A model generated the notes under the pieces. That model did no database searches and was not told the origin of the DNA. It saw nothing but the letters and a program-made list of their open reading frames with translations. A program made the position numbers and the translations under genes. From Vibrio maritimus (GTDB taxonomy: Bacteria; Pseudomonadota; Gammaproteobacteria; Enterobacterales; Vibrionaceae), in NCBI GenBank assembly GCA_003263775.1, contig JYJJ01000025.1:113836-177835 (forward strand): a stretch of 64,000 nucleotides of DNA, written 5' to 3'. Positions 53,301 through 62,107 of this stretch are shown piece by piece (within the stretch, counting starts at the first letter, position 1; every line of letters begins with the position of its first letter).

Positions 53301-54817
53301 GTGACGTTCGCCATTACACTCGGGTGGAAGATCCAGCCACCAAACTGGCATTTGTCTCCCATTATAAGGGGGCTGGTACTGGACTGAACTACTTCGTCAC
53401 CTACCCTGAGGTGTTACCTGACAAGTCAAACTTTGACGAAGACTTTGAGCGCTTGGTCTTGATTACATCTCCATTCTATAGCCAAGTTAAAACCGGCGAG
53501 GGTCTTAACTCGCTGGAAAACTTCATGACGCTGATGAAGCACTACGCTAGCGTCCACGAGACTAAGCTACTGAAAGATTTTGATGTCAACCTGGTCAATG
53601 GTGACAACTACCAGATCCTGATGCGCGAACATGCCATGGAGCTGCTCAAGGTTTTGATGCAGGCAGTTGGTCGAGTTGAGCGCCGAGACACCCAAATCAA
53701 CACAGAGATTTTCCTACCTCAAGATGTACTCAACAACGCACTGATGCAGTTTGCCAACATACAGCGCAACCCAGAAAATCAGATGATGCTGGAAAGCATG
53801 TCCCTGCTTAATTCCGAATTGAAAGACTTCTGTGCTGCCGCAGCATTTCGCGCCTCATTTGCTGATGAAAGCACGCGAGAAACGTTCGAGTCTTCTATGC
53901 GCGAGAGCCATGAGCACCTGACTGAGCTCTTCGATGAATTCGTACCAGAGACTCTAGAAAAAGCTCGACAGGGTAATCTGGATGCAGTTGCCTTCAATGA
54001 AGCCCTACGTCACATCGACTGCGTGCAAAACCCTCCGCAGTATATTTCGCGCCTCAAACAAACCGCTGTCGTAAAAGCCGATCCATATATTTTTGATGTT
54101 TTGGACTACCTGTTCATCGACATGCGTGGGGATAAAGCCCATATCACTCTGTGCCGTAAGAATGGTGAACATCAAGTCCTTACTGATTTAACACACGGAG
54201 ATTGCTTCTACGAGCCCAAAGCAGCCCTGTTTAACGTTGGTGGCCAGCTTAATGAAGATAGTCACGCCCGAACAATAATTCAGGCAGGGCGAAAACTGCT
54301 TAAGGAAGCGTACAAAGACTGGGTGCCACACCCAAAGGCATTGGCGATATTCAAGGGGAATGTGGGTGAATACCTCTTCCAGCAGTTGTTGGAAAAGTTG
54401 ACCCTTCAGCCGCTGAGCCCAGAAATACTCATGGAACAGGCTGGATCACGTGCATATGAACTGTTTGACAACTATCTGATAATCAACAATGAATTGCTGT
54501 GTATCGACGTAAAGAACTGGACATCAACTTTCAACAAGGAAGATATGGCGCGCCAGTCTCACAACAAAGCCTTAGGTAAGATCGACACCATTACAGAGCA
54601 TGCTTGCGAGCGATTTGATGCCGTTCGCTTTATTTACGTCAATACACGTCTGGAGTACAACGAGATCAACACAAAGGCGGAAACGAACAAGGATGCGGAT
54701 CTGTACTATCTCAACTTGTTCAAAGTTTACGAAGGTTACCCCGATGAACGGCTGGAAAAGCGCCTTGGAATTAATGACAAACTGCTGTCACTGTTGAACA
54801 TGGGAGATGATCAATGA
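50347..54817 (+). CDS. ddmD: DdmD-like helicase-nuclease with N-terminal extension (two frameshifts)
   Basis: About 1,490 residues after restoring a G near 52638 (SLDLIKEQPE) and a T near 52811 (HLPYDIITRTSVDIADLK). An N-terminal region of about 200 residues looks like winged-helix DNA-binding modules. An SF2 helicase follows: Walker A NDGTGTGKSHG (about 212-222), DEEH box (about 503-506), motif III-like CLSATSG, motif VI QAVGRVERR (about 1,105). The C-terminus carries a PD-(D/E)xK nuclease (GEYLFQ near 1,340, then CIDVKNW near 1,388). Helicase plus terminal nuclease, followed by an Argonaute-like gene at a four-base overlap, is the layout of DdmD of V. cholerae, which destroys small plasmids. 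The identity is inferred from architecture and partner; it is longer than I recall for V. cholerae DdmD. Confidence 0.68.
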
Positions 54818-56877
54818 GTCCGCTTTTGCAACGTGCTATTCCTGCAACTCGTAGCCCCAAGGCCCAAACTCACCTGTTTGATATTCAAGGTGATATGGCT
54901 GGCCACATACTGAGTCTGCTGCATCATCAGGACGAAGAATTGGTTGTCACCTATAACGTACGCCAATTCGATTGGATCCCCGAAGACAAGAAAGACTGGG
55001 CAAGGTACTCGGCTCGTGTGCATCAGGAAATTAAGCAGTTGATCCGCAAAAAATTAGCTCTTAAATCCAATGCTACTGTTGAGTATGAAACTCTTCGTGT
55101 CGGCACCCGATTCTACTACTTCTACCTAGCTACAAGCGCAGAGTCAGAGCCTGCAAACGCGTTACTCGATAAGCTTTTGGAAGATGGTGTGGGGCTTAAC
55201 AAAGTATTCGAGATCCTAATTGGGTTGCACTTAAAGCGCAGCTTAGTCAATCAAACCGCCGACTTCTACGATCTATCACCAGCGTATTTCAACTCAGAGC
55301 TATACCTGAGCGCACGTCCTGCCGGTAAGCCAAACAAGCAAGGTATTGTTTATGTAAACGCATTAGCAACAGATCTTTATTGCTCAGAGCATCAAGAGCT
55401 AGCGTTCAATCTCAATCGAGTCAGCTTCAAAACCAGCTACAGCGAGAGCTTGCTTGCACCAGTAGATGACACCACTTTTCTGTTTGCAGGCAAGCAGGGG
55501 CAGTACCAAGTCACTGAACGTGCTAATGCCATAAAATCGAAAATCCCTTATATGGCATTTGGCTCTAATTACCCCCTGTGCGTGAATTACGCAGAGCAGT
55601 TGGTATTTAAGACTTTGCAAGCGGTGTGTAAAGCTCATGGGATCCGATTTAAGCCTCGTGTTTTCCAAGCTGACTATGAACTGGATGAGTTCCTCACACT
55701 AGGCAAAACGCGAAAACTTCCCCTGGTGATTATCGATAACGTTGGTGAATACCCGACAGGTCCTGTCGACTGCCGAGAGGCTTTGTACCAACAATTAAGA
55801 GAACATCTACAGCCTGCAGAGATTATGCCTTCAGCTAACTTTCCGGATTTAGGTAGTCTGGCATGGAATACTGCTTATCTCGTTCTGAGCAAGAGCACAA
55901 AAGACAATGGCTCCAGTATTCGCAACCTAGTTAATGGGAAAACTTATAACAGCTTTTGGCAAGCGCTTGAGCAAGCCGAAAAAGGCAAACAGGAAGAGCT
56001 GGATTATTATAGCCAGCTTAAAATAGCTCGCTTCCGCCAGCAAGCGCCTGTTGTTCTACAGGGGCTAGACATTGATAAGCTGGAGAGTCGTTCCAAAGAC
56101 AAAGTGAGTGGTGAGGTTACTATCTCATACAAACCACTCAACACACATATGCTTAATAAAATCGCTATCGAACTGTGGCTAAAAGAGCAAGTTTTCACGA
56201 CCGGGAGAATCACAGATATTCAATTGCCAGATGGCCACTACACAGCATTTAAGATCCGTAAAACTAGCAGCAAGCGTATGTTTGCATCAGTTATTGAGTT
56301 TAAGATTGACGACTGTGTCCTCAAGATAAACAGCTCGACCCGGTTCGAAAACGAGAAACGCCTTCGTCATCGCTACTCTTTCTTGAGCACTATGGTGGTG
56401 AAAAAGCTTTATAACGACGGATTCTATCTTTGGGATCATCACGGGCAGGTATTACTTAGCAGCTACACGAGTGTCCGAGTACCACGGATCATCGGTAATA
56501 TAGAGATCGACACACTCTCTTCACAAAGTGAAACCGAGGGGGGAATTGGGCGTACGAGTAAATCTGAGCAAACTGTCTTACCGTATTATTTAGCTCCCAA
56601 AACCCGCAAACAAGAACACCGTATTTTCTTGCAACATGTAGAACCTGATCTTTGGTGCTTCGTTCGTGAGACCAACAAGCCAAACTCTACTATTCAGAAG
56701 CAGAACTTGGTCTACAATATTCTGACTTACACCCAGGAGGGAACGTTAACTAACCCAATGGTCGAGCCAATAACAGACATCTATCTGAGATCATTTACAA
56801 TTAATGTACACAAAGTGAATGAGGTCAGTAAATCATCATTATTGGACAAAATAGCGAGCCTTTATCTAGGGAACTAG
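54814..56877 (+). CDS. ddmE: DdmE-like (Argonaute-like, MID-PIWI) protein
   Basis: 687 residues, matching the size I recall for DdmE, the catalytically inactive prokaryotic Argonaute that uses DNA guides to recruit DdmD to plasmids. A central stretch with a beta-strand run (LPLVIIDNVGEY) and later SLAWNTAYLVLSKSTKDN could be part of a MID-PIWI fold, but I cannot see a DEDX catalytic tetrad, in keeping with an inactive enzyme. The start ATG overlaps the helicase stop by four bases (ATGA), a sign of coupled translation. The assignment depends mainly on this pairing; another possibility is a pPIWI-RE-type partner, which also works with a helicase and a PD-(D/E)xK nuclease. Confidence 0.6.
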   Translation: MSPLLQRAIPATRSPKAQTHLFDIQGDMAGHILSLLHHQDEELVVTYNVRQFDWIPEDKKDWARYSARVHQEIKQLIRKKLALKSNATVEYETLRVGTRFYYFYLATSAESEPANALLDKLLEDGVGLNKVFEILIGLHLKRSLVNQTADFYDLSPAYFNSELYLSARPAGKPNKQGIVYVNALATDLYCSEHQELAFNLNRVSFKTSYSESLLAPVDDTTFLFAGKQGQYQVTERANAIKSKIPYMAFGSNYPLCVNYAEQLVFKTLQAVCKAHGIRFKPRVFQADYELDEFLTLGKTRKLPLVIIDNVGEYPTGPVDCREALYQQLREHLQPAEIMPSANFPDLGSLAWNTAYLVLSKSTKDNGSSIRNLVNGKTYNSFWQALEQAEKGKQEELDYYSQLKIARFRQQAPVVLQGLDIDKLESRSKDKVSGEVTISYKPLNTHMLNKIAIELWLKEQVFTTGRITDIQLPDGHYTAFKIRKTSSKRMFASVIEFKIDDCVLKINSSTRFENEKRLRHRYSFLSTMVVKKLYNDGFYLWDHHGQVLLSSYTSVRVPRIIGNIEIDTLSSQSETEGGIGRTSKSEQTVLPYYLAPKTRKQEHRIFLQHVEPDLWCFVRETNKPNSTIQKQNLVYNILTYTQEGTLTNPMVEPITDIYLRSFTINVHKVNEVSKSSLLDKIASLYLGN

Positions 56878-56896
56878 TACTTAATATTAACAGGAT

Positions 56897-57112
56897 GTGT
56901 TTAATGCTTTAATAACACTGAATAGCTCCGATTGGAAAGCCCACCTCAGTCATACCTCTAAAGAACAAAAAGATAGATGCATAAGTTGGTTAGAGGGGGA
57001 GCTGCCGGATTTAACGAAGAGCTACTTTGTGCGCAATAAACTAGCGACAGTCAAACCCTTCCCATTTAAGTACTTATCTGAATGTCGAGAAGGTAAGAAA
57101 TGGCAGAAGTGA
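56897..57112 (+). CDS. Small hypothetical protein between ddmE and the HNH gene
   Basis: 71 residues from a GTG that lies 20 bases after ddmE, with AGGA only one base upstream. The composition (ITLNSSDWKAHLSH, CISWLEGELPDLTKSYF, KYLSECREGKKW) is protein-like and soluble. No domain recognised. Its 3' end overlaps the likely ATG of the HNH gene (57100) by 13 bases, which favours a real cistron. An ATG at 56895 is one frame off and could be the true start if a T is missing nearby. Confidence 0.5.
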   Translation: MFNALITLNSSDWKAHLSHTSKEQKDRCISWLEGELPDLTKSYFVRNKLATVKPFPFKYLSECREGKKWQK

Positions 57113-57982
57113 GTATTGTTCAGAAACAGATTTGGGAGAAAGTTGATGGTCTATGATACGTCACTCGTCCAGGGCGCTAAGTTAAACAACACAGAGTTGT
57201 GCGAAGCCTTTGGTTGTAGTCCACAAGGTGGGATGCGCCGCTCACATAAAACCAATACATTGGTCATTGTATCGAACCACATCAAGTCTATTTATGATGA
57301 TCGTTGGGTAGGTGACGTTCTCCACTATACAGGCATGGGCTCTAAAGGCGATCAAAGCCTAACGTTTCAGCAGAATAAAACGCTAGCTGAATCGAGAACC
57401 AATGGCGTCGCTGTTCACTTATTTGAGGTGTTTACGGACCAAGAATACACCTATGTTGGCGAAGTCGCTCTCGACGGTGAACCGTACTCGGAAACGCAAG
57501 ATGATGAACGAGATAATCCAAGAAGAGCGTATATATTTCCTCTAAAGCTTATAGCGGGTGAGCGCCAGGTTAGAAAAGAAGATCGCGAGAACGTTGAGAG
57601 TGTCCGAGTTCGTAAGGCCAAGAAATTGACTCTTGAGGAGCTTCAGTCTTTGGCTGCGAAAGGTGGAAAAACTGCTACACGGTACCAACAGCAATCCACC
57701 AGCTATGAGCGAAATATCTGGGTAGCAGAATTGGCTAAACGTCTCGCTAAAGGTCAGTGCCAACTTTGTCTACAGCCTGCGCCATTTAAAAATGTAAAAG
57801 GCGAGCCATATCTGGAGACACACCATATTGTTTGGCTCGCCAAAGGTGGTGAAGATACGACTGAAAACACAGTTGAATTGTGCCCTAATTGCCACAAGAA
57901 AATGCACATCGTAGATGACGCAAAGGATGTTGAGGTTTTAAAATCTCGTAGCAATAAATTGTTAGAAGAGCTAAATCAATGA
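57100..57982 (+). CDS. SRA-like domain plus HNH endonuclease (possible type IV restriction enzyme)
   Basis: About 293 residues. The N-terminal part has the SRA/YDG-like pattern (GCSPQGGMRRS, then VLHYTGMGSKGDQ, FQQNKTLAESRTNG, VHLFEVFTD), domains that flip out modified cytosines. The C-terminal HNH domain has CQLC, ETHHIVWLAKGGEDT, NTVELCPNCHKKMH, with two Cys pairs and the catalytic HH. The ATG at 57100 (MAEVSIVQKQIWEKVD) continues in frame only if one G at 57148-57149 is an insertion error; otherwise translation starts at the ATG at 57146. The HNH stop overlaps the Nudix ATG by four bases. Confidence 0.82.
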
Positions 57983-58380
57983 GCAAAAAACACATCGAAG
58001 TCGTCGCAGCTGTTTTAAAAAACGAGGGAGACTTTCTCGCCGTACAAAGAGCCCCATCAAAGCTGGACTATGTTAGTAAAAAATGGGAGTTCCCTGGTGG
58101 TAAGGTTGAAGCGGGTGAAACGCTGGTAGAGGCGATTACGAGAGAGTTGGCGGAAGAGTTAACCATTACCGTTACTCATCCTCAGTTTTTGTTGAAGATT
58201 GAGCATAGCTATCCAGATTTTGATATCACAATGCACTGTTTTGTCATTGACGTTCCAACACGCGAGTTTGAACTGACTGAGCATATTGACTCTCGCTGGT
58301 TGGCTAAAGATCAGCTATGGGAAGTCGATTGGGCCGAAGCGGATGTTCCGGCTGTAGAGAAGCTCATCACGACATTTTAG
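57979..58380 (+). CDS. Nudix hydrolase (MutT-like)
   Basis: 133 residues. Complete Nudix box (GGKVEAGETLVEAITRELAEEL), which holds the GX5EX7REUXEEXGU catalytic pattern with Ile/Thr after it. N-terminal VVAAVLKNEGDFLAVQRA and WEFPGGK are typical of MutT/NudG-type nucleotide pyrophosphohydrolases. Coupled by ATGA overlap to the HNH gene. In a defence setting it might hydrolyse modified nucleotides or a signal; this is inference. It could equally be an ordinary sanitising enzyme. Confidence 0.9.
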   Translation: MSKKHIEVVAAVLKNEGDFLAVQRAPSKLDYVSKKWEFPGGKVEAGETLVEAITRELAEELTITVTHPQFLLKIEHSYPDFDITMHCFVIDVPTREFELTEHIDSRWLAKDQLWEVDWAEADVPAVEKLITTF

Positions 58381-58401
58381 AAAATAGGAGAGTGCGAGTA
58401 G

Positions 58402-60294
58402 ATGGATTTAACCGCAGGCTGGGAAGGAACTTGGCAGCAATTCTTAAATACAGACAAAGAACGTTTTATCGCGACACTCAAACGCTTCTATGAAAGTTTG
58501 AAGTGGACGACGGACCTGAGTCCAACACAGCTTTATGCATGGGAGAGCGAGTACGATGTAATGACCGCTACGCTAGAGCATGTCAAAGCCGAGGTGGCCC
58601 TTGAGCTGGAGAAGTGCTGGATAGCCTTTGAGAAAGAGTTAATCGGTGAAGGTGGCAAGCGAGCGGCGGATGTGAATCTGGTGACGCCCAGTGGCGAGCT
58701 GTTTGTGGTTGAGTTCAAACACAAGGAGCGAGTCACGGAACATGAAATTCTTCGCGCTAACTCCGATTTGCAAACCATGCTGCGTTATCACAGTGAGTCT
58801 ATCAACTTGGTCGGTCATGGATTCCTGGTACTAACAAAACCAGGCTCAGAGTCATTCGAGCATCCTCATGTTGTTTGTGATATTGCGGATAGTGGTTTGG
58901 CATCCAAGCTGAGTTCAAAGCTGATTACGTCATTAAAAAAGCCTGAGGTTTATGATGTTCAGAATTGGAAACACGGCGAGTTTTACCGTCAGCCGAGCAT
59001 ATTGCATGGCACGGCTCAGGTCTTTTTTGATGCAAAAATACCTACGCTAAAAACCTCTGCCGGCGAAAATATTGATGAGGCCCGTGCGGCGCTGCTGAAG
59101 CTGTATCACACAGCCAAAGAGCGGCAGCAAAGGTATGTCGTTGTCGTTCATGGCCGCCCAGGTGCGGGTAAAACTTTACTAGGGATAAGCGCTGTTGCCG
59201 AGATCGCCCGCAGCGAGAGTCAGAAAAAGAGTGAGCCTATCTTTCTATCCGGCAACAAGGCGTTAGTGAATGTTCTCCAATACACTTTGAATTACAGTGC
59301 GGCGCAGGCCGGTAAGCAGTTTTCCGACAAGGTCATAGATGGGCGAGTCATGATTGAACACCTGTATGTGTTCAAAAAGCATGTCAGAAGCGCAAATTCT
59401 ATCCGCAAAGAGACGTTTGTTGTGTTTGATGAAGCGCAGCGAGCTTGGAATAGCTCCAAAAACTCCGAATCAGATCTAACGCTCTGCTGCGACTGGCTAT
59501 CCAAGCAGCCTTTTGGCGTTTTGGTGCTGCTGGTTGGTGATGGACAGGCGATTCACACCAAGGAGATGGAGCTGGACCAGATGCTTGTTGATCTCGAGCG
59601 AGCCGTGAGCGCACAAAAGGGTCGAGTTATCCCTATTATGCCGTCGCTGCATGCGAGCAAGATGAAGCGCATCAAGCCTATTAAAAGGGATGTATTCAAC
59701 TTAAAAACGCCGATAAGGCAGTCTTTTACCGAGGAACTCGATGAATGGATTGAAGCGGTGCTGTCTAACAACTTTGCAAAGGCTCAAGAAGTGGCATCTA
59801 AAATTCAACCTTCATATCCGATACGAGTAACGAGAAGTAAAAAAGCTGCAGAGGATTTCGCGAGCGATTGCCAACAAACCATGCAAGAAGGGAACAAGAT
59901 CCGTCAGCATGCGTTTAGAGTTGGTTGGTTGCAGTCGGGCAAAGGTGGCGAATTTATGGAGAAGGTGGACGTCGAGGGCAGCAAATATAACAGTGCAATC
60001 GGTCCCTGGTACGTTGATCCACCAAGTTCTGAGCATTCGTGTTGTCAGTTCAATGCCGCTTGCGACGAGTTTACCTCTCAGGGGTTAGAGCTATCATTCG
60101 CTCTGTTTAACTGGGGGCATGACTTAATCTATCGAAATGGAAAGCTAGAGCCTGTCAAATGTCGAGATTATGACCATTACACAGAAGGCAGTTACAGGGT
60201 GTTGCTCAGCCGTGGACGCTCCGGAATGGTGATTAAGTGTGATGATACTGAGACCTACGAGTACCTAGCGCGATGTGGGGCAGTGGAAATATAA
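58402..60294 (+). CDS. PD-(D/E)xK nuclease fused to Schlafen-group-3 / DUF2075 helicase
   Basis: 630 residues. The N-terminal region carries a PD-(D/E)xK-like pattern (RAADVNLV, then LFVVEFKHK at about residues 101-108). The C-terminal two thirds is a P-loop ATPase of the DUF2075 (SLFN-g3 helicase) group: Walker A VHGRPGAGKTLLG (about 248-260), Walker B FVVFDEAQRAW (about 338-348), LLVGDGQAIH, and the terminal YRVLLSRGRSGM motif. It starts 21 bases after the Nudix gene with TAGGAGAG upstream. It is intact. The function is unknown; nuclease-helicase fusion next to an SRA-HNH enzyme points to nucleic-acid-directed immunity. Confidence 0.8.
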   Translation: MDLTAGWEGTWQQFLNTDKERFIATLKRFYESLKWTTDLSPTQLYAWESEYDVMTATLEHVKAEVALELEKCWIAFEKELIGEGGKRAADVNLVTPSGELFVVEFKHKERVTEHEILRANSDLQTMLRYHSESINLVGHGFLVLTKPGSESFEHPHVVCDIADSGLASKLSSKLITSLKKPEVYDVQNWKHGEFYRQPSILHGTAQVFFDAKIPTLKTSAGENIDEARAALLKLYHTAKERQQRYVVVVHGRPGAGKTLLGISAVAEIARSESQKKSEPIFLSGNKALVNVLQYTLNYSAAQAGKQFSDKVIDGRVMIEHLYVFKKHVRSANSIRKETFVVFDEAQRAWNSSKNSESDLTLCCDWLSKQPFGVLVLLVGDGQAIHTKEMELDQMLVDLERAVSAQKGRVIPIMPSLHASKMKRIKPIKRDVFNLKTPIRQSFTEELDEWIEAVLSNNFAKAQEVASKIQPSYPIRVTRSKKAAEDFASDCQQTMQEGNKIRQHAFRVGWLQSGKGGEFMEKVDVEGSKYNSAIGPWYVDPPSSEHSCCQFNAACDEFTSQGLELSFALFNWGHDLIYRNGKLEPVKCRDYDHYTEGSYRVLLSRGRSGMVIKCDDTETYEYLARCGAVEI

Positions 60295-60497
60295 GGCCTC
60301 TGAAAATTTGTTTGATGGGAAGGAAGGGGCAGTCCGAGTCTGTTGGCTTTAATATCTCTTGCTTTAGCTTTTACTTGGTTAGACGCAGTACTTCAAAATC
60401 AAGAAGCGTGTCTGAATATGAAAGTCTCCACATTGTATTAAGTGCATATGATGTCAAGATTTTTGGTGGATTTGTGAGTAATCAAAAAGGGACGTAT
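60295..60497. other. Gap between helicase and AraC genes
   Basis: About 200 bases, open in the AraC frame from 60273 but without start signals. I read it as the promoter region of the AraC gene; a plausible AT-rich stretch lies before the TTG at 60498. Confidence 0.5.
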
Positions 60498-61304
60498 TTG
60501 AAAGATTTAATTGCTACGGCTAAAAGTATTTCTCAGTCAACTCGAGACCTTCCGTTCTCAGTATACACTTCAAGGAAAGAGCAAGTTATATCCAATGTCC
60601 CTATTGTAAAGCCATTATTGATCTTTGTGCTAAGCGGTACGAAAACACTAGGCAAAAACAATAGTATTACCTGCTCTTCAGGAAGTTTTGTTTTTTTGTC
60701 AAATAATCCCAAGATTGATATGAGAAACATTCCATCTCAAGATGATTATTTCGCGATTCTCGTGGAGTTTGAGTTTAGCGATTTTGATTCATTTACCAGT
60801 ACGAGCCGTTCAACAATTAAACACGTAGAAGGTGAGATCTCACCTCTTTTGCAATACTCGCTAGAGCAGTTTGTGAACTTTTCGAGCTTCGCTCCTCAAG
60901 AACTGCTAAAGAACCGTAAGAAAGAAATATTGGAGATTCTTTACAACAGCGGACATAACAATTTGGCTCATCTTGTCAATGCTCAAACATTGAGTGAGAA
61001 GATTTATTCATTAATCATGTCGAGCCCTCAAGAGAACTGGTCAGTAGAGGAGTTTTCAGAGCGACTGTTTATGAGCGCTTCTACGCTTCGGCGTAGGTTA
61101 AAGGCAGAAGGGACATCAATAATAGAGCTGAGAAATCGAGCTCGACTAGGGGTTGGACTTCATTTGTTGCAAACCACGGTTAAAAGTATTGGGGATATAG
61201 CTGAACTTTGTGGTTTTCAATCACAGTCTAGGTTCTCAGAGCAGTTCAAGATCCTGTTCAATATGACACCTCGAGAGCTCAGAAAAACCAAAATGGCTGA
61301 TTAG
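60498..61304 (+). CDS. AraC-family transcriptional regulator
   Basis: 268 residues. An N-terminal ligand-binding domain of the AraC_N type (SISQSTRDLPFSVYTSRKEQ, PLLIFVLSGTK) and C-terminal double HTH (WSVEEFSERLFMSASTLRRRL, IGDIAELCGFQSQSRFSEQF, NMTPRELR). The frame is open to 60273, but AAGGGA followed five bases later by TTG at 60498 gives a protein aligned with the family's start, so I chose this over an overlap with the helicase gene. The elbB gene lies 88 bases downstream on the same strand and is a likely target. Confidence 0.88.
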   Translation: MKDLIATAKSISQSTRDLPFSVYTSRKEQVISNVPIVKPLLIFVLSGTKTLGKNNSITCSSGSFVFLSNNPKIDMRNIPSQDDYFAILVEFEFSDFDSFTSTSRSTIKHVEGEISPLLQYSLEQFVNFSSFAPQELLKNRKKEILEILYNSGHNNLAHLVNAQTLSEKIYSLIMSSPQENWSVEEFSERLFMSASTLRRRLKAEGTSIIELRNRARLGVGLHLLQTTVKSIGDIAELCGFQSQSRFSEQFKILFNMTPRELRKTKMAD

Positions 61305-61391
61305 AGATAATTAGTGCACGATTAGCAAGTATTTGATTATTACAATTGCAGATATATTTGGTGTTACTTTGATTGGTAAAGGGAAATTTAT

Positions 61392-62054
61392 ATGAAGAAA
61401 GTAGCTGTTATTTTATCTGGATGTGGATTTTTGGATGGTGCTGAGATTCGAGAGTCAGTACTGACATTATTAGCCTTAGATCTTGAGGACGTTAAGTCCG
61501 ATATTTTTGCACCTGATGTTGAACAGTTCCATGTGGTGAACCACCTGGAAGGCGCTCCTGTAGAGGGTATATCAAGAAACGTATTGCAAGAGGCGGCTCG
61601 TATTGCAAGGGGGGATATTTCTACCTTGGATAGCCTAAGTGTAGATGATTATGATGGGCTTGTGATTCCAGGTGGTTTTGGTGTCGCGAAAAACTTGTCG
61701 AGTTTTGCCTTCAAAGGTGCTGATGGTGAGGTGATTTCTCTTGTAAGCCAGGCAATTGAAGCTTTCTACAGCAATAACAAGCCAGTTGCAGCGGTTTGTA
61801 TTGCACCGAGTGTCGTCGCCATGACTTTGGGTAATAAAAAACCTACCTTAACCATCGGTCAGGATGCTGCCACCGCATCAGAGATAGAGAAAACAGGAGC
61901 GATTCATAAAGAATGCGAAACACAAGACTGTGTCGTTGATGTAGAGAATCTGTTGGTATCAACACCAGCGTACATGGATGGCTCTGCACAATTGAAAGAT
62001 GTATTTAGCGGTATTACAAAAATGGTGCAGGCATTTGTACATCTAGCAAAGTAA
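61392..62054 (+). CDS. elbB: Isoprenoid biosynthesis glyoxalase ElbB (DJ-1/PfpI superfamily)
   Basis: 220 residues. N-terminus KKVAVILSGCGFLDGAEIRES is diagnostic of ElbB; the nucleophile elbow AAVCIAPS (Cys 136) fits the DJ-1 superfamily. E. coli ElbB has weak glyoxalase III activity and raises isoprenoid yield. The gene follows the AraC gene and ends at a perfect hairpin. Confidence 0.92.
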   Translation: MKKVAVILSGCGFLDGAEIRESVLTLLALDLEDVKSDIFAPDVEQFHVVNHLEGAPVEGISRNVLQEAARIARGDISTLDSLSVDDYDGLVIPGGFGVAKNLSSFAFKGADGEVISLVSQAIEAFYSNNKPVAAVCIAPSVVAMTLGNKKPTLTIGQDAATASEIEKTGAIHKECETQDCVVDVENLLVSTPAYMDGSAQLKDVFSGITKMVQAFVHLAK

Positions 62055-62065
62055 TTTGATTGAAT

Positions 62066-62098
62066 ACCTCTTTGCCAAGGAGCAAAGAGGTTTCTTTG
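62066..62098 (+). terminator. Terminator of elbB
   Basis: A 10-bp stem ACCTCTTTGC/GCAAAGAGGT with a 6-base loop, followed by TTCTTTGTT, 11 bases after elbB and before the convergent RluA-type gene. Confidence 0.85.
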
Positions 62099-62107
62099 TT
62101 ACGGAAC

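Noticed and set aside
50347..54817. Three separate genes (765, 70 and 655 residues) instead of one helicase-nuclease
   Set aside because: Helicase motifs are divided between the frames in the right order and each switch is repaired by one base in a short run.
57116..57145. TTG at 57116 as start of the HNH gene
   Set aside because: It lacks a ribosome-binding site and gives a non-family N-terminus; either 57100 with one indel or 57146 is better.
60273..60497. Longer AraC protein starting at 60273
   Set aside because: It would overlap the preceding gene and add residues without family similarity, while the TTG at 60498 has a well-spaced AAGGGA.
48569..62054. CRISPR array in the island
   Set aside because: No regularly spaced direct repeats of 24-40 bases are present; the only repeats are the two integrase-proximal units.
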